A stretch of DNA of 64,000 nt, taken from assembly GCA_031308135.1 (NCBI GenBank), contig JAHLJT010009436.1, positions 141,196,303 to 141,260,302 on the forward strand. Direction: 5' to 3'. The notes under the pieces are model-generated. The model ran no database searches and had not been told where the DNA came from. It saw nothing but the letters and a program-made list of their open reading frames with translations. Position 1 is the first letter of the stretch; every line of letters begins with the position of its first letter. Position numbers and translations under genes: made by a program. The stretch is from Acheta domesticus (lineage: Eukaryota > Arthropoda > Insecta > Orthoptera > Gryllidae). Of this stretch, positions 33,766 through 45,197 are shown one piece after another.

Positions 33766-35245
33766 TTATGTAAGTCTTCTCGTCGATCTGTCCAGCTCCT
33801 CCAGGTCAGATTCGGTCCACTTAACAATACCAAAGGAGTACGTTAAAACCGGCACAGCCCAGATGTTGATAGCTGAAATCAGATTACCCCCTGATAAGTA
33901 AGTGATTAGCAACTTTGTCAGTCGCTTTTGATATTTTAGTCGAAGTTCTTCCTTGATACGATTATGGTCCAGTCGATGGTTCTGAGGGTTTCCCAAATAG
34001 CGATATGTTTCTTCAGGTGGTATTTGTTTAATATCACACACAATTTGGTTTGTATTTTGAACAATTCCTTTATGAATATTTATTATGCCACATTTATCAA
34101 GACCGAACTTCATCCCGATGTCATCGCTGAACATTCTTGCAACACTTATAAGCGATTCTAATTTATCTTGTGTTTCGGCGTACAGCTTTAGGTCATCTAT
34201 GTACAGTAAATGGGTTAGTCTTCTTGGGTTTTTCATATTTATTTATTTTATTTATTTACGTCAAAAACAGTTAAAAACTGCGTATGACGAGCTATGGGGA
34301 GAAGTTCATTCTATAGCCACATTTAGTTTTGTTCAAGAGAGTTGATAATGGGTTTAGAGCGAGGCAAAACCATAGTGCCGATAGGGAATCGCCTTGGAAT
34401 ATACCTTTTCGCACATCAGCTTTTCCCAAGATACTACCTTGGAATCGTATATTTGAACCCCATTTATTCATTAAATGTTGTAGAATATTTCTTACATTTG
34501 GACAGATTTTATAAATTTCCAGTACTTTGTTTAGCCATTTGTGAGGAACTGAGTCAAAAGCCTGGCTGTAATCAATATAACAGATATGAAGATTTCTTTT
34601 CTTTGTCTGAGCTTGCTTCAAGACAACAGAATCAATAATGAGTTGGTGTTTACATCCCATAGCTCCCTTAATGCAACCTTTCTGTTCAAGTATATTATTA
34701 TTTGCACAATGAACGTAGATTTTCTCACCAATAACGGAGGTGAAGAGCTTGTATATGGTTGATAAACATGTTATTGGTCTATAATTCATTGGGTTTTCTT
34801 GGTCTCCCTTCTTGAGGATTAGAAAAGTGTCCCCTTCACTCAGACAGTCGGGCATTTTATCAGGGTTATTCAGCACCTCAGTGAAACAGCGCGCAATGCT
34901 TTCGTGAGCATGAGTGAAGTACTTCAGCCAGAAAGTTTGGATCCTGTCAGATTTCCAATTCTGAGTCTTTCCTATCGCACTCATAATGTATTTTGCTGTT
35001 ATTTCTTCTAAGTTCATTTGGGGCAAATTCTCGTGTTGTTTGTTAATACTGTTAATCCATGATCCGGATTCATCGAATCCACGGGTTTTAGCCCATGTGT
35101 TTGTGTAGTACGATTTAAAATCTTGTTCATTTACACTGATTCGCTACTTGTTTGAGTCAGAGTTCAACTTTCTCAGAAATTCTTTTTGACGGATTCTGCG
35201 TTTTGTGCCTTCCTTTTTGTAATTTCACTGTATCTACGAAGCCGA
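33766..35245 (-). pseudogene. R4/Dong-like reverse transcriptase region
   Basis: Minus-strand blocks in order: RLRRYSEI, then YYTNTWAKTRGFDE, NYRPITCLSTIYK, QKGCIKGAMGCKHQL, CYIDYSQAFDSVPH (first catalytic Asp), KGIFQGDSLSALWFCLALNP, then, beyond a 68-bp insertion, LLYIDDLKLYAE (catalytic YIDD), FSDDIGMKFGLDKC and YRYLG. Both open segments (34292-35026 and 33766-34236) are in the same register once the insertion and one copy of its target duplication are discounted. The element would reverse-transcribe its own RNA at a nicked target. Confidence 0.9.
34237..34304 (-). mobile_element. 68-bp CR1-like 3'-end insertion with TTCAT target duplication
   Basis: On the minus strand it reads CTTCTCCCCATAGCTCGTCA, then CAGTTTTTAACTG, then a (AAAT)n-type tail. 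TTCAT at 34232-34236 and 34305-34309 is the duplication. It splits the R4/Dong-like RT between the QGDS and YIDD boxes. This is an extremely 5'-truncated LINE copy. Confidence 0.88.
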
Positions 35246-35248
35246 GTC

Positions 35249-35279
<31 letters not shown>

Positions 35280-35280
35280 T
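35249..35280. repeat. (TTA)n microsatellite at the LINE 5' junction
   Basis: About eleven uninterrupted TTA units. On the element strand this is (TAA)n and directly abuts the first recognisable LINE codons. Confidence 0.95.
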
Positions 35281-35460
35281 TCTACAATTATCCCCTGAAT
35301 TCATGAAATAAAGAATAAAATGAAAATAAAAAATGTTTCGGTTAATATAAAAAGGACTCCAAGTTGCAACTAGCTTCCTCGGAAGCATAGTGACTTTGGG
35401 TGTCTACAATAGTTCGCGCAAAATATGGGCTGTTTCGTATAACGCAAGGTCTTGGACTTC

Positions 35461-35733
35461 TCAGTATTTTGAATGACCTTTCTTAAATTTCTTAAATTTT
35501 GTGAAACAAATCCCAGAATTATTCCGACGAAGTACGAACAGTGTTTTTACGCCCCACTTCAAGTTGATTTCGATTTCAAAGCACTTGTATCTAAGAAAGG
35601 TTTTTCCTGCCTTCTTGGTCACGACGATCTGATGGTATGGCACTACAACATCTGCAAGTAGAAATGATTTTTTTCTCCATATTCTGCTATCGTACGACAA
35701 GTATGGATTTGTTGGTCGAACAATGTTGAACAA
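35461..35733 (-). pseudogene. Possible second relic of an R4/Dong-like endonuclease domain
   Basis: A 90-codon minus-strand frame contains KKSFLLADVVVPYHQIVVTK followed by FLRYKCFEIEI. This is similar in spacing to the IDIAVP...KYENLSYEL part of the neighbouring LINE endonuclease. No PD motif or zinc motif is visible upstream. It may be chance; similarity is limited to about 45 residues. Confidence 0.3.
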
Positions 35734-35739
35734 AGTCCA

Positions 35740-38700
35740 ACAGAAGTCACAGGTTTTGGTGGGTGTTCTTACTACAGTTTCAGAATGTATTTGGGACTTT
35801 GAAAGCGTTACAGTTCTGCAAGTGGAGGTAATAACTGATCCTGTCGGACCTTTCCGTATATTCGAGCTTGGCTATTAATGGACAAGCTGTGATGCTCCAT
35901 ACCTACAAAAGCAGTTATCTCACAGATGTGACAAAGTCTAAAAGGAATGTCAAATTCCTGCTTTCGTCTGAAACTAGCTGCAACTTAAGTTTATGAAATT
36001 CGTGTTACTGAAAGTACATAAGTTTAATCAATTCTTAACAGTATTGAATGCATTAATTACATTTGGAAAATTTATTTTTATATGGTATTAGGTTTGTTAA
36101 TTCAAAATGTGAATTTGATGAGTCCTTTGTGTAAAGTTGGCCGTTCTGGAAGAAAGATCCTATTTCTATCCCTCGTCTGCACACGACACTGCAATGCTCT
36201 TCCCGGGAGTTATTTTGCGAGCGTCTTTTATTTCAATACTAGTGTGTGTGTGGAAGATCTCGATAGTTATTATATGAGTACTGCTATTGTTGCTGCTGAT
36301 CCCGAAAAATCGTCTACTTCAAGGTAGTAAGAATCTCTACCGATTTAAGAAAGAATACATTTCTGAAAAATTAGAAATTACATTCCCATCATTCTATGGA
36401 GCTGCAACCTCCCAGTTTGTTGGGGGTACCAGCCGCTAATGCTCCCGAGTAAAAGAAATATTTTTTGTGAAGAGTTAACGAACTACAGATTTGATTTGGT
36501 AGTATTATTAACAAAATAGAAACTCACAACTCCGACTCTACTACCACACCTAGCAAAAGGAAAGTTCAAAACGAGCTCGTAGTGAAGCTACAATTATAGT
36601 TTGGTTCAGGTTCCATTGTTGAACGTACTTCGGAAACACAGTCGTTCTTTTCACATTTTCATATCCGAAAAAAAAAATTCCTACACTTCGGTTTTAATTA
36701 TTTTATTTTGGATCGGGGTTTATTTGTGAGTAGACAGCCTTTTGTCCAAGGACGGTCTAGAGCAGAAACAATGGGCTAGCGAGAATCTATCCATCAGACG
36801 CGCTTTGTTTCGTGGGTACCTCTGATATCTTTGGCGTAGTAATTTCATTCTACCAGATTCAGCTCTTATCACCTGTCCCAGAAACATTTCATTCGTACGA
36901 CAAGGCCTCTTATTCTGCACGCGTTTGTTGACTTGAACAACAACAATGCTTAACGTTTGTTTTTACCATGACTATTTCACTCATGTCTATCCGCGTCGTA
37001 AGTAGCCAATGGTAAGCCTGGATATATTCAAATTAAACCAATCCCAGATGTTTATCGCCATCAGCTTGTTTACCTTTTTTTTATGGCTGTAACACCTTTG
37101 TTTACCTTTTTAAGATAACGATAGCAATTGTTTCACCTCCAAAATAGCTCTTGTGCATCAATATAATATTAAAATCTGTGGTTTTGGTAATGTTTAAAAC
37201 TCTGAAATAGAATCTATTATTAAAGATTCAGTGCCAAAAAACAGCAAAAGGAACAGAAAAAGTGTGTAAAAGAAATATCAAGAATTTTGTCAAGACAGAA
37301 AATACAAATGGACAGCACAAACTACAAATGAAGAAATTACACATGTTATAGGCAATTAATATACGAAGATTAGATTGTGAAGAGTTCAAAGAATATGCCA
37401 TCAAAACTATGTGGAACGTTACAACCAAAATTATTCAGGAAAATATTTTAATGAGTACACACTTGTGTTCAATCCATTCGAAATTGACGAATTCCGCTGC
37501 TAATTTATCTTGTACATCATCCATTTCAAATACTTCTATGGAAGACCAAGACTTGGAAACCAACTTCCTACAACTTTAATGATTGTGATTTTAATAAATG
37601 TTCTTGTCAGTAGCCTTGTTATAATTGTTTTCCGAAAGTTTTATTACCATAAAATTGAAAAAATATTTGAAATCATTTTCTGCATTAAACTGTTATTCAA
37701 ATTTTACTTGATTGTAAGTTATTCCAGGAGGCAGTGATAAGTCGGAACTGAATGAAAGGTTTTTATTTTTCGGTTGTAATTTTGAGTAATATTTCCCTTT
37801 TTCGTAATTCCTGTGATTTAAACTATCCTTTCACATCATTTAATGTGTTTATTCGTGAAATAGTCACACTAAATATCACTCGAAGTGCTGTGCTAGCCGG
37901 TAAATTCACTCCTCGCTACGCGAGTCGCAGCACTTCTCGTGATATTACTTATGATAAATGGATGCAACGAAGTAACACAACAATGACACAATTCACACTG
38001 ACACATTTCATGGATGCAACAATGTAAGGAGCTCACTTTGCGTTTCTTGAACAAATAAAATTAAAAATAGCGTATTAATAACTTTGTGCTTAGGAAATAT
38101 ACCTCGCAAACGATTTTGATAATGAAAACTTAATCTCAATCTGATTTTTGCCTATTATTAATGTAAGACTTTTTGACCATTAGAAGGACGAACGTGTTGT
38201 GAGTGGTGTTAGTTACAATTAAATTAAAACTGAAAGCAATTCTCAGTAAAGGAATTTAAATATTCATTTTCGATTGAATTCTACGGTAGATGAAGATACA
38301 AAATAGGGATATGTATCAAACAAATCTAGACCTTCTCGTGCCCTCTATTAGTCATGAATTCACGTAAATTTTCATTTAGTTCACAATACTGCTGATAGGT
38401 AGCAGTGTTTCCTGGAAAAGTTATCTGTCCTGAAACATGAAGATTAATCTTCATCAACCAAATGTAATAAAATATTTGGTCTCAGAATATTGAAAAAGTC
38501 TCTAAAAATTCACCACAATATTCGTGAACATTTGAAATACAAAAATACTAGTTATATCTGAAATTATTACTTGAGTTATTACTTTATTTAATTTTACTTT
38601 CAATTTTTGATTTATTCAGCTTATTTTTACTTTTTTTTCTGCTTTTTGATAAGACATTCATCATTTTCTTTTTCATCTAAGTGTCAGACCGTGTTTTGCA

Positions 38701-39060
38701 ATATGGTCTAAATGAATCCTAAAAATACTCCGAGGAATGTTTTCCTTTCCAATTTCCTTGACTTGAACATTTCAAAGTGTGGAAATCATAAGGATGAAGT
38801 GCATGATAACAAAGATGTCTAGAATTTATGACAGTAATTTGTGGGCTAAAAATGGGGAAATTACTGGCTTAAATTGCTATATCAAGTGAAATCATTAAGT
38901 TTTAGAGCATTGCCATAAAAGACTCGCTAAGCAAATTTCAAGTATATCAGAATGAGTTCACAAGAAAACAAATAAATTCTTCAGAAGTATTTTTTTATCA
39001 ACTTACCAATATAATAATATAGAGCAAATTTAATGAATATTTAAAAATTGTTGTATTAAC
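35740..39060. other. Non-coding AT-rich stretch, nothing recognised
   Basis: Over 3.3 kb there is no convincing coding frame, repeat with clear ends, or RNA gene. Scattered frames of 60-91 codons are of the length expected by chance in such sequence. Confidence 0.5.
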
Positions 39061-39065
39061 TAAAG

Positions 39066-39146
39066 GTTTAATTTATTTATTTATTTATTTATTTATGTCA
39101 AAAACAGTTAAAAACTGCGTATGACGAGCTATGGGGAGAAGTGAAT
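39066..39146 (-). repeat. CR1-like LINE 3'-end fragment, inverted
   Basis: TTTATTTATTTATTTATTTA followed by GTCAAAAACAGTTAAAAACTG and GAGCTATGGGGAGAAGT is the reverse complement of the same 3' terminus found at 20048 and 34237. Only about 80 bp were integrated. Confidence 0.85.
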
Positions 39147-39504
39147 TTTATCTCCAAGGACAATAAAAATTATCTCCCATTCTGTCATAAAACTATTCGA
39201 GTTTTTTAAGTTCTCCAAATTTTCCAAATTGTTTTTTTGACATAGAGATGTGATGCCATTTAATTAAAACAATAAGTATTTTATACAAGGATAAGATGAA
39301 ACGGGAACCTAACAAGGATTTTCATTAGGGATGGGCTTCAGGTGTAGTGCCTTGCTGAATTAACATTTTCTTACAGAATTTTCTATTTTTATGCTGAAAT
39401 TGAAACTTATTTACTTTTGTAAAATTATTATTTAAACTTAAAAAAATCAGTAAACTCAGAAACAATTTAGTAATATTTATTTATGTATTAATAATTTGTT
39501 AACA

Positions 39505-39800
39505 GTTATTCCTTCATTTTCCTTGTCCTAGCCACACCCCTTACTTACATACACTTACACTCACATGCACTACACATGCATACTTGTTGGGATATCAGTC
39601 GGGAGCTTAGAGCTTGCTCCCAGCTGGAGCAGTATCATGCAGATGGGAGATTCCTATTTGGGAATTTGGGGAAAATCCCTGCAAGACAACATAGGTCAGT
39701 GTCAAATTTTGCCTGCCAGTGAAGGAAGATCACTGTCATCTTCCAGAATAAAAACATGCATGTACATGTACGGATCTAATGGCCTCAGCAGTTGAACAGC
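39505..39800 (+). mobile_element. SINE-A, copy 3, head missing
   Basis: It aligns in order with the 3' two thirds of the SINE at 9695: TTTTCCTTGTCCTA, CATGCACTACACA, ATCAGTCGGGAGCTTAGA, then a diverged GGCTGG-like part and a GAAGGAAGATCACTG block. The tRNA-like head is absent, so it is 5'-truncated. Confidence 0.7.
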
Positions 39801-39809
39801 GAGGCAACT

Positions 39810-41640
39810 ATGTCTATCACTTGAGAATCTTGCATTAGGCTCTGTTATTATCAGCAAGATTATGCTGCAAACTGTTATCAATGAGCACTACAAACAATAC
39901 AGTTTTTATTCGGAAAGAAATTTTCCAATGAATAACTAAGAACAGAAATAAATACTTACAATATGTGTACAAATAAGAAAGTAAGCTTTGGAAAATATCA
40001 TCTTTTGCATTCTGTATATTTTTCCAATTCATGTTTCCATGTTTCTTCAGCTTCATTCTTCTCATTGTAAAAGTAAATGAATAAAAGTTGTGTAAAATAA
40101 GGTATTTTTTAATCAAAGAAACTATTTTGGAACTGAAAATTGATAAAACAGAAAATTTTTCTGCTGAAGCAAATTGGTTCACTGTCTGCTCAAGGACAAC
40201 TTCCTTAGTAATGGTACCTTGCTCCTTTTTCTCTCACAGGTTGAGGAAGCAGGAAGGATCAGTATTAGATGATTCACTGCATGTATTACTTCATGTTACC
40301 TCTTATTCCTTCTGAAGATCTCAATTATGTAGGCTTATGTGAAAGGATAATCATTTGAGAATCAAGAAAATTGATTTTCCCTAATTTTTTGCAGTTTGTT
40401 AAACGAAACACTAAGTTGATAAAAACACTTCGTTTTTAAGCATATCATTTATCATCATCATCATCATCATCATCATAATGTACCACAGGATGAAAGGCCT
40501 ATGATCTATTCATAGTTAAGCAGAAGGACTTGCAAGGAAATTGTTAATATTTCATGTTTTCCTGAGTAAATCATTTTTTTCTCAGTCTTCTTATTCTCTC
40601 TGCCCTAGTGACTTGTGTTCTAGAGCAGCCTTTAGAAATATTCCTTGTTAAATTTTTTTTATACAAATTTTTATGATCAAGTTTTGAACTGTGGTTGAAA
40701 GCCCACTATATGCTGATTTTGTTATTGGATGAAAAAAGATATCAATACTTTTGTCCTGTGTGATACATTTTTATTGTATTTTAAAGGAATATATTAGCAT
40801 CTTTTATCTTGTTTAATTATAATAGTTTTCTGACCTTATTAAAAACAGGCACTAAAATTTTTATTTTAATAAATTATTTCTTGGGCATTTCAACACTTTT
40901 TTGAAAAAGATTCCAAATAGGATCAAAAGGTTTACCTAAAATGATGATGTAATTTTTCAGAAATTAGTAATTTACTTTACATTTAATATCCTTATGGTTT
41001 GTGTTTTTGTATATCATTATTTGTTAACAACTGAATTGTTATCGTCATTCAATGAACAACATAAATCAACAAAATTAAATAGGTTGGAGAGAAAAATACT
41101 GAGTTTCATAGTTATGCATTACAAAAAGATTTTTCCAGGAAAGTTATTCCTCCAAGATTCTTCTGTTGGTCCATATCTCTTTCAGGTGGAGATTAATTTG
41201 ATGGTAGTACAGAAGGAAGTCTGCAATTCATTATCACTAATCAATACCAGACTAACAAGAACCAGAAGATGTCATGCTCTCGCCTTTACTTTTCATTTTC
41301 TTGATCCTCATGCCAATTCCCATTATATTCAATGTGCTATGAAAAGATGGCAAAGCATTCCATTTATAACAAACCATGGACACAAAACCCTATGTATTAC
41401 TGTTGGATAAGAAATTATAAATATCTATATCTCATGTATACATGCATTACAAAGCAGACAAACCCAAGAAATTTGTTTGTTTGTATTAAATTTCATTTAA
41501 TAGTATTTTTAAGCCCTCTCCCACCTCCCCCTTCTCTTTCTACCTCATAATGGTCTTAGCCGATTGTCATTTCAATTTGGATCATTATAACCTCTTAATG
41601 TAACCACCATGCTTAACTCCTTCACTCACTGATGTATATA
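39810..41640. other. Non-coding AT-rich stretch with an ATC microsatellite
   Basis: (ATC)n lies at about 40449-40476. A 138-codon plus frame at 40994-41410 is the longest here; its product matches no domain known to me and has no coding-like composition, so it is not called as a gene. Confidence 0.45.
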
Positions 41641-41649
41641 TTTATCCAT

Positions 41650-41910
41650 TTTTATTTATTTATGTATGTACTTGGCATGATAGCCTGTGAACGGGTTTAG
41701 GCCTTCCGGCGACACCCCTGTCTTGCAGCTATTTCCTGTCTTCTCAACCAGAGAAGTGAATTTTCTCATCATCACACAGCAACATACTGGGAGGGAGGAA
41801 AGGAAAATGCACACTACAGTCTTGCATTAACCGGGAATCGAACCCAGGGCTGCATAGAGGAAAGCAAGTATGCTGACCAAGAGCTAGCCGCCAGGCATAT
41901 TTATTCATTT
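41650..41910 (-). mobile_element. Second tRNA-derived SINE family (SINE-B), one copy
   Basis: On the minus strand the 5' end reads GGCGGCTAGCTCTTGGTCAG (box A-like), and 40 bases on GGGTTCGATTCCCGG (box B). A body follows with CTTCTCTGGTTGAGAAGACA and GGAAGGCCTAAACCCGTTC. It is different from SINE-A in body sequence. It ends at an AT-rich TTTATTTATTTATG-like tract. Confidence 0.75.
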
Positions 41911-42189
41911 AGCTTAATAAATTAATTATTTTTTGTTCTTGAAAATGAGAGAGTGAGAAGAAACCAATGAAAAAGTTGCAATTTTTGTGTGAGAATCATT
42001 GAGACTCTTGTATTATATTTTTGTGGGTATTCACTCTTCTGAGTACCCTAGCTATAGAGAACTTTCCATTTGAAACAGTAGGGGAAATTCTACACTATAT
42101 TCTGCTATAATGTTTATAAAAGTATTTCCTAATAAAAAAAACACATTAATTTTTTGAATTTCCAGTTTAATATCCAGATTAACAAGTGC

Positions 42190-42660
42190 AGGAACATGTG
42201 GTGGATATGTGACGAAGCTGCAGGAATCATTTGTGGAAACATTTGAGGTCCTGTTTGAGGGAACACGTGGGAGAACATTTGAGGGTAAATCAGGGGGAAC
42301 TTTTGGAAGATTATTTGGGTGACCCTGGTGAAAATCTGCATGTATTGCATTGTATCTGCATGTATCTGCATGTGCATGTATCTGCATGTATCTGCATTGG
42401 GGGAACATCCAGAAACCTGTGATGGACATGTGAGGAAACATGTAGGACATCATATAGAGAATGTGTGGTTGCACTGTGGGGGTAGATGCTGAAAGCAAGT
42501 GGTAAATATGAAAGAACATTATAATTCAAGAATAGGCCTATATGTGGTGAACATGCAAGAGAACAGAAGGTAAACATGCAAGGGAACATATGGTAAACAT
42601 GCAAAGAACATATGAGGGAAATATATTGAGAAGCATGTAGGGAGCATGTGAGATTTGGTG
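42190..42660. repeat. Degenerate minisatellite region
   Basis: ATCTGCATGT units repeat at about 42340-42400. Variants of GGGAACATGTGG / GGTAAACATGCAAG recur through the rest with irregular spacing. All frames across it are incidental. Confidence 0.7.
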
Positions 42661-42729
42661 AAGTGAAAAATTGAGAGAAAATTTGGCTTTTTTGGTGCAC
42701 CCAACACCACAATAGGATAGTCACAAACA

Positions 42730-43440
42730 AGAAGTGGGTAACTTGGACCGATTTTTATGTTTGATGAGAAGTATTTTGGCAATCTACAAATTTCAAATAG
42801 AAACTCCTCAGAAATATAGGTGTGTATCTGTACAAGACATCAAAAGCATTTATTTCTGAATCTAGGTAAATTAACAGTTTATTTAAAATGTTTACATAAG
42901 TGGCCCAAGTTAACCGCCCAGTTGGGGTAACTTGGACCACATGCATATTTTTTATTAGGAAGTACTTTAAGACATTAATAAGGTAACATGGACCACAAAA
43001 ACAACTTATTTAGATTTGAAATACATATTTCAGTGGAAAAATAGGCGTATTAATACAATTTTAAAAGTGGATTACAACAGTTCACATGAAAATGTAAATC
43101 TGCCTCTTCTTGAGTGGATAGGTTCCACAATTCTATTTGATCAGTTCTTACTTCACAAATATCATCCACTGCTGGGAAAACATACACATTTTGACACTTA
43201 CAAAAATTTCTCAATAATTTAACTCGGACAGTTTTGAACTTGGATGACGTCCCCAATATTTGACCGATGAATTGCTTACTATTGCAACTATTGCAAAACT
43301 ACCTTCTGGAATGTCCATCAATTCATCTTTTTCTTCTGAAGGCACATTTATGTTCTCTTTTGAAACTTCCACCTCATCTTCTGACATCCCTCCATCTGAG
43401 AATTCATCGAAGCAAGATGTTGGGATATCATGTACCATGT
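42730..43440 (-). pseudogene. Possible C-terminal relic of a pogo/jerky-type transposase gene
   Basis: Minus frames at 43438-43211 and 43256-43050 read DIPEGSFAIVAIVSNSSVKY and then RVKLLRNFCKCQNVYVFPAV-DDI. This resembles the GDYVLVKF...EVKFLR...FVFPEVEDI module found at the C-terminus of some insect pogo-like transposase proteins. The match is short and from memory of the family. The rest of the gene is not found. The flanks hold repeated GGTAACTTGGACC-type motifs. Confidence 0.4.
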
Positions 43441-43770
43441 ATCATGTAATAATGTTAGTGATAATGTTAGTGATTTGAATAATAAATAACTGAAATTGTG
43501 TGCATAAATATCATTTGAAAAAAATATGTTTTTTTGGTGGCAAATGTCAGTTATAGAAATGTCAACAATATACATATCTTTGTTAACTAGACATCCAAAT
43601 ACTGTGTTAAAACCACAATTTATATCACCACAACAGCTCCCATGAAATTTCAAACATACAAACCAGAAAAAGAGTTAGTAATATTAGACCAAAAAAAAAA
43701 AAAAAATCTGTACAAATTGGTCCATGTTACCCTCCCGGCCCAAGTTACCCCATTTGATGGTAATCATAAT

Positions 43771-44130
43771 ATCGAACTTGTTAACTACCTAAAAGCAAAA
43801 TGTTCATCAAAATTTGTTGAAATATTAAAATATTAAAATACAGAAAACAATATTCTATCACCATATCAAATTGGTTAGCTGAATTGTAATGATTTTATTT
43901 GTTTTGGTTTGGGTTTTAATAATGTAATTTAATAATTTTAATATTTCAACAAGTTTTGATGAATATTTTGCTTTTAGATAGTTGACATGTTTGATATAAT
44001 GATTAACTTTTACTCAATAGATATTGAAAATAATTTTAACTGAATTGTATTAACTTTTACTTAAGTGACAATTTGAAATAATTTGTAAACTAACCAATTT
44101 GACACGGTGATCGAATATTGATTTCTGTAT
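43771..44130. repeat. Interleaved inverted repeats (A-B-a-b order)
   Basis: Segment A (43771-43838, with CTAAAAGCAAAATGTTCATC) recurs as its reverse complement at about 43931-43995. Segment B (43840-43877, with CACCATATCAAATTGGTTAG) recurs inverted at about 44091-44130. The order is A-B-a-b, so the stems would cross rather than nest. Confidence 0.65.
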
Positions 44131-44139
44131 TCAGTCATT

Positions 44140-45190
44140 TTAGGAACCTGATGATGTAACAAAACTAGTTACAAAACATTGTGTAAATAGTGGATAATAA
44201 AGGATTGTCATGAACGTTGGATATGTTTTATTAACAAAGTTTACAAAGAAAACATAGAAAAAGAAAAAAATATCAGAACTCTAAAAAATCTTCTGAAAGA
44301 CAGGAAAGTATCTGAAGATGAGAAATAACTTGTTGAAGTAATTGATGAAGATGGGGCATTGATGTAGAATCTGATAAATGGTAATCTGTTCAACATCATT
44401 TCTAATAGTGAATCAGGATGTGATTAAGAGGAAGACATTTTTGATGACCCCAAGTCCAATTGTTTAGATCATGAGTTCCAGTGGAGTGCGAAGAAAGACA
44501 AAAAGATATAAATTCTATAAAGGGCAGGTGTCCGATTCCTGAGGAAAAAAGTATGTTATCAACTTTTTTAATCCTTTATTGATTTCTTGAATTTTGTTCA
44601 CATCAATGGTTCTTGAAGACCCACATATTAATTTTGTCTTTTCGGATATTAAATCCTGTTTTATGAAACCAAACATGAAAATAGATCTTAACTCCCTTTT
44701 CCTCAAATATTGTAATTGAAAGACATTGAACTCAGCATGTTTCATCTTTCTAAATCACTCTACTTTTGATTTCCTATATATTTGCATAAGTGTGAGATCT
44801 TCATGAAAGGAAATATAATTTTCAAAATACTAGTATTATTTTATTAGTATGAATTGAAACTAAGAGTTAACACTAATTAAACATTATAGAAGGAAACAAA
44901 AATGAGCCTGCTACTAAATCATAATATTTGCAAACATACAAAAATATAATTTCTTATCACTTTATAATTTGCGAAGTTAGTATGCAGTTATTTTTACTTA
45001 GATATCAAAGTATAATTTGCATTGGAGTTTCAATAAAGACATTCTTACAATTATTTTCTTTTGAAAAAATAACAATTTTCTATGTGCAAATATTATATTA
45101 AACTTTTTAGATATGGCTAATAAATTTTGAAAAGTAGCCCATAAACATGTGACAAAAGTAAAATTACAATTACTTCATTCTTTCACCCAT
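44140..45190. other. Non-coding AT-rich stretch, nothing recognised
   Basis: No gene or clear repeat is seen. Short frames only. Confidence 0.5.
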
Positions 45191-45197
45191 AAACATT

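Larger units (their letters stand above)
32594..35280 (-). mobile_element. R4/Dong-like LINE flanked by TAA microsatellite
   Basis: A minus-strand single-ORF LINE with RT, CCHC-type zinc motif and a C-terminal restriction-like endonuclease-type domain. It is bounded at its 5' side by (TTA)n at 35249-35280 and at its 3' side by a degenerate TTA tract at about 32594-32630 (both TAA on the element strand). R4/Dong elements are known to target TAA repeats. The N-terminal part is missing: coding similarity starts right at the microsatellite. Lesions include a stop near 35145, an insertion at 34237-34304, a frameshift near 33790, a stop near 33715 and a frameshift near 33340. Confidence 0.8.

Noticed and set aside
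40994..41410. 138-codon plus frame
   Set aside because: No domain, signal or repeat structure; AT-rich chance frame.
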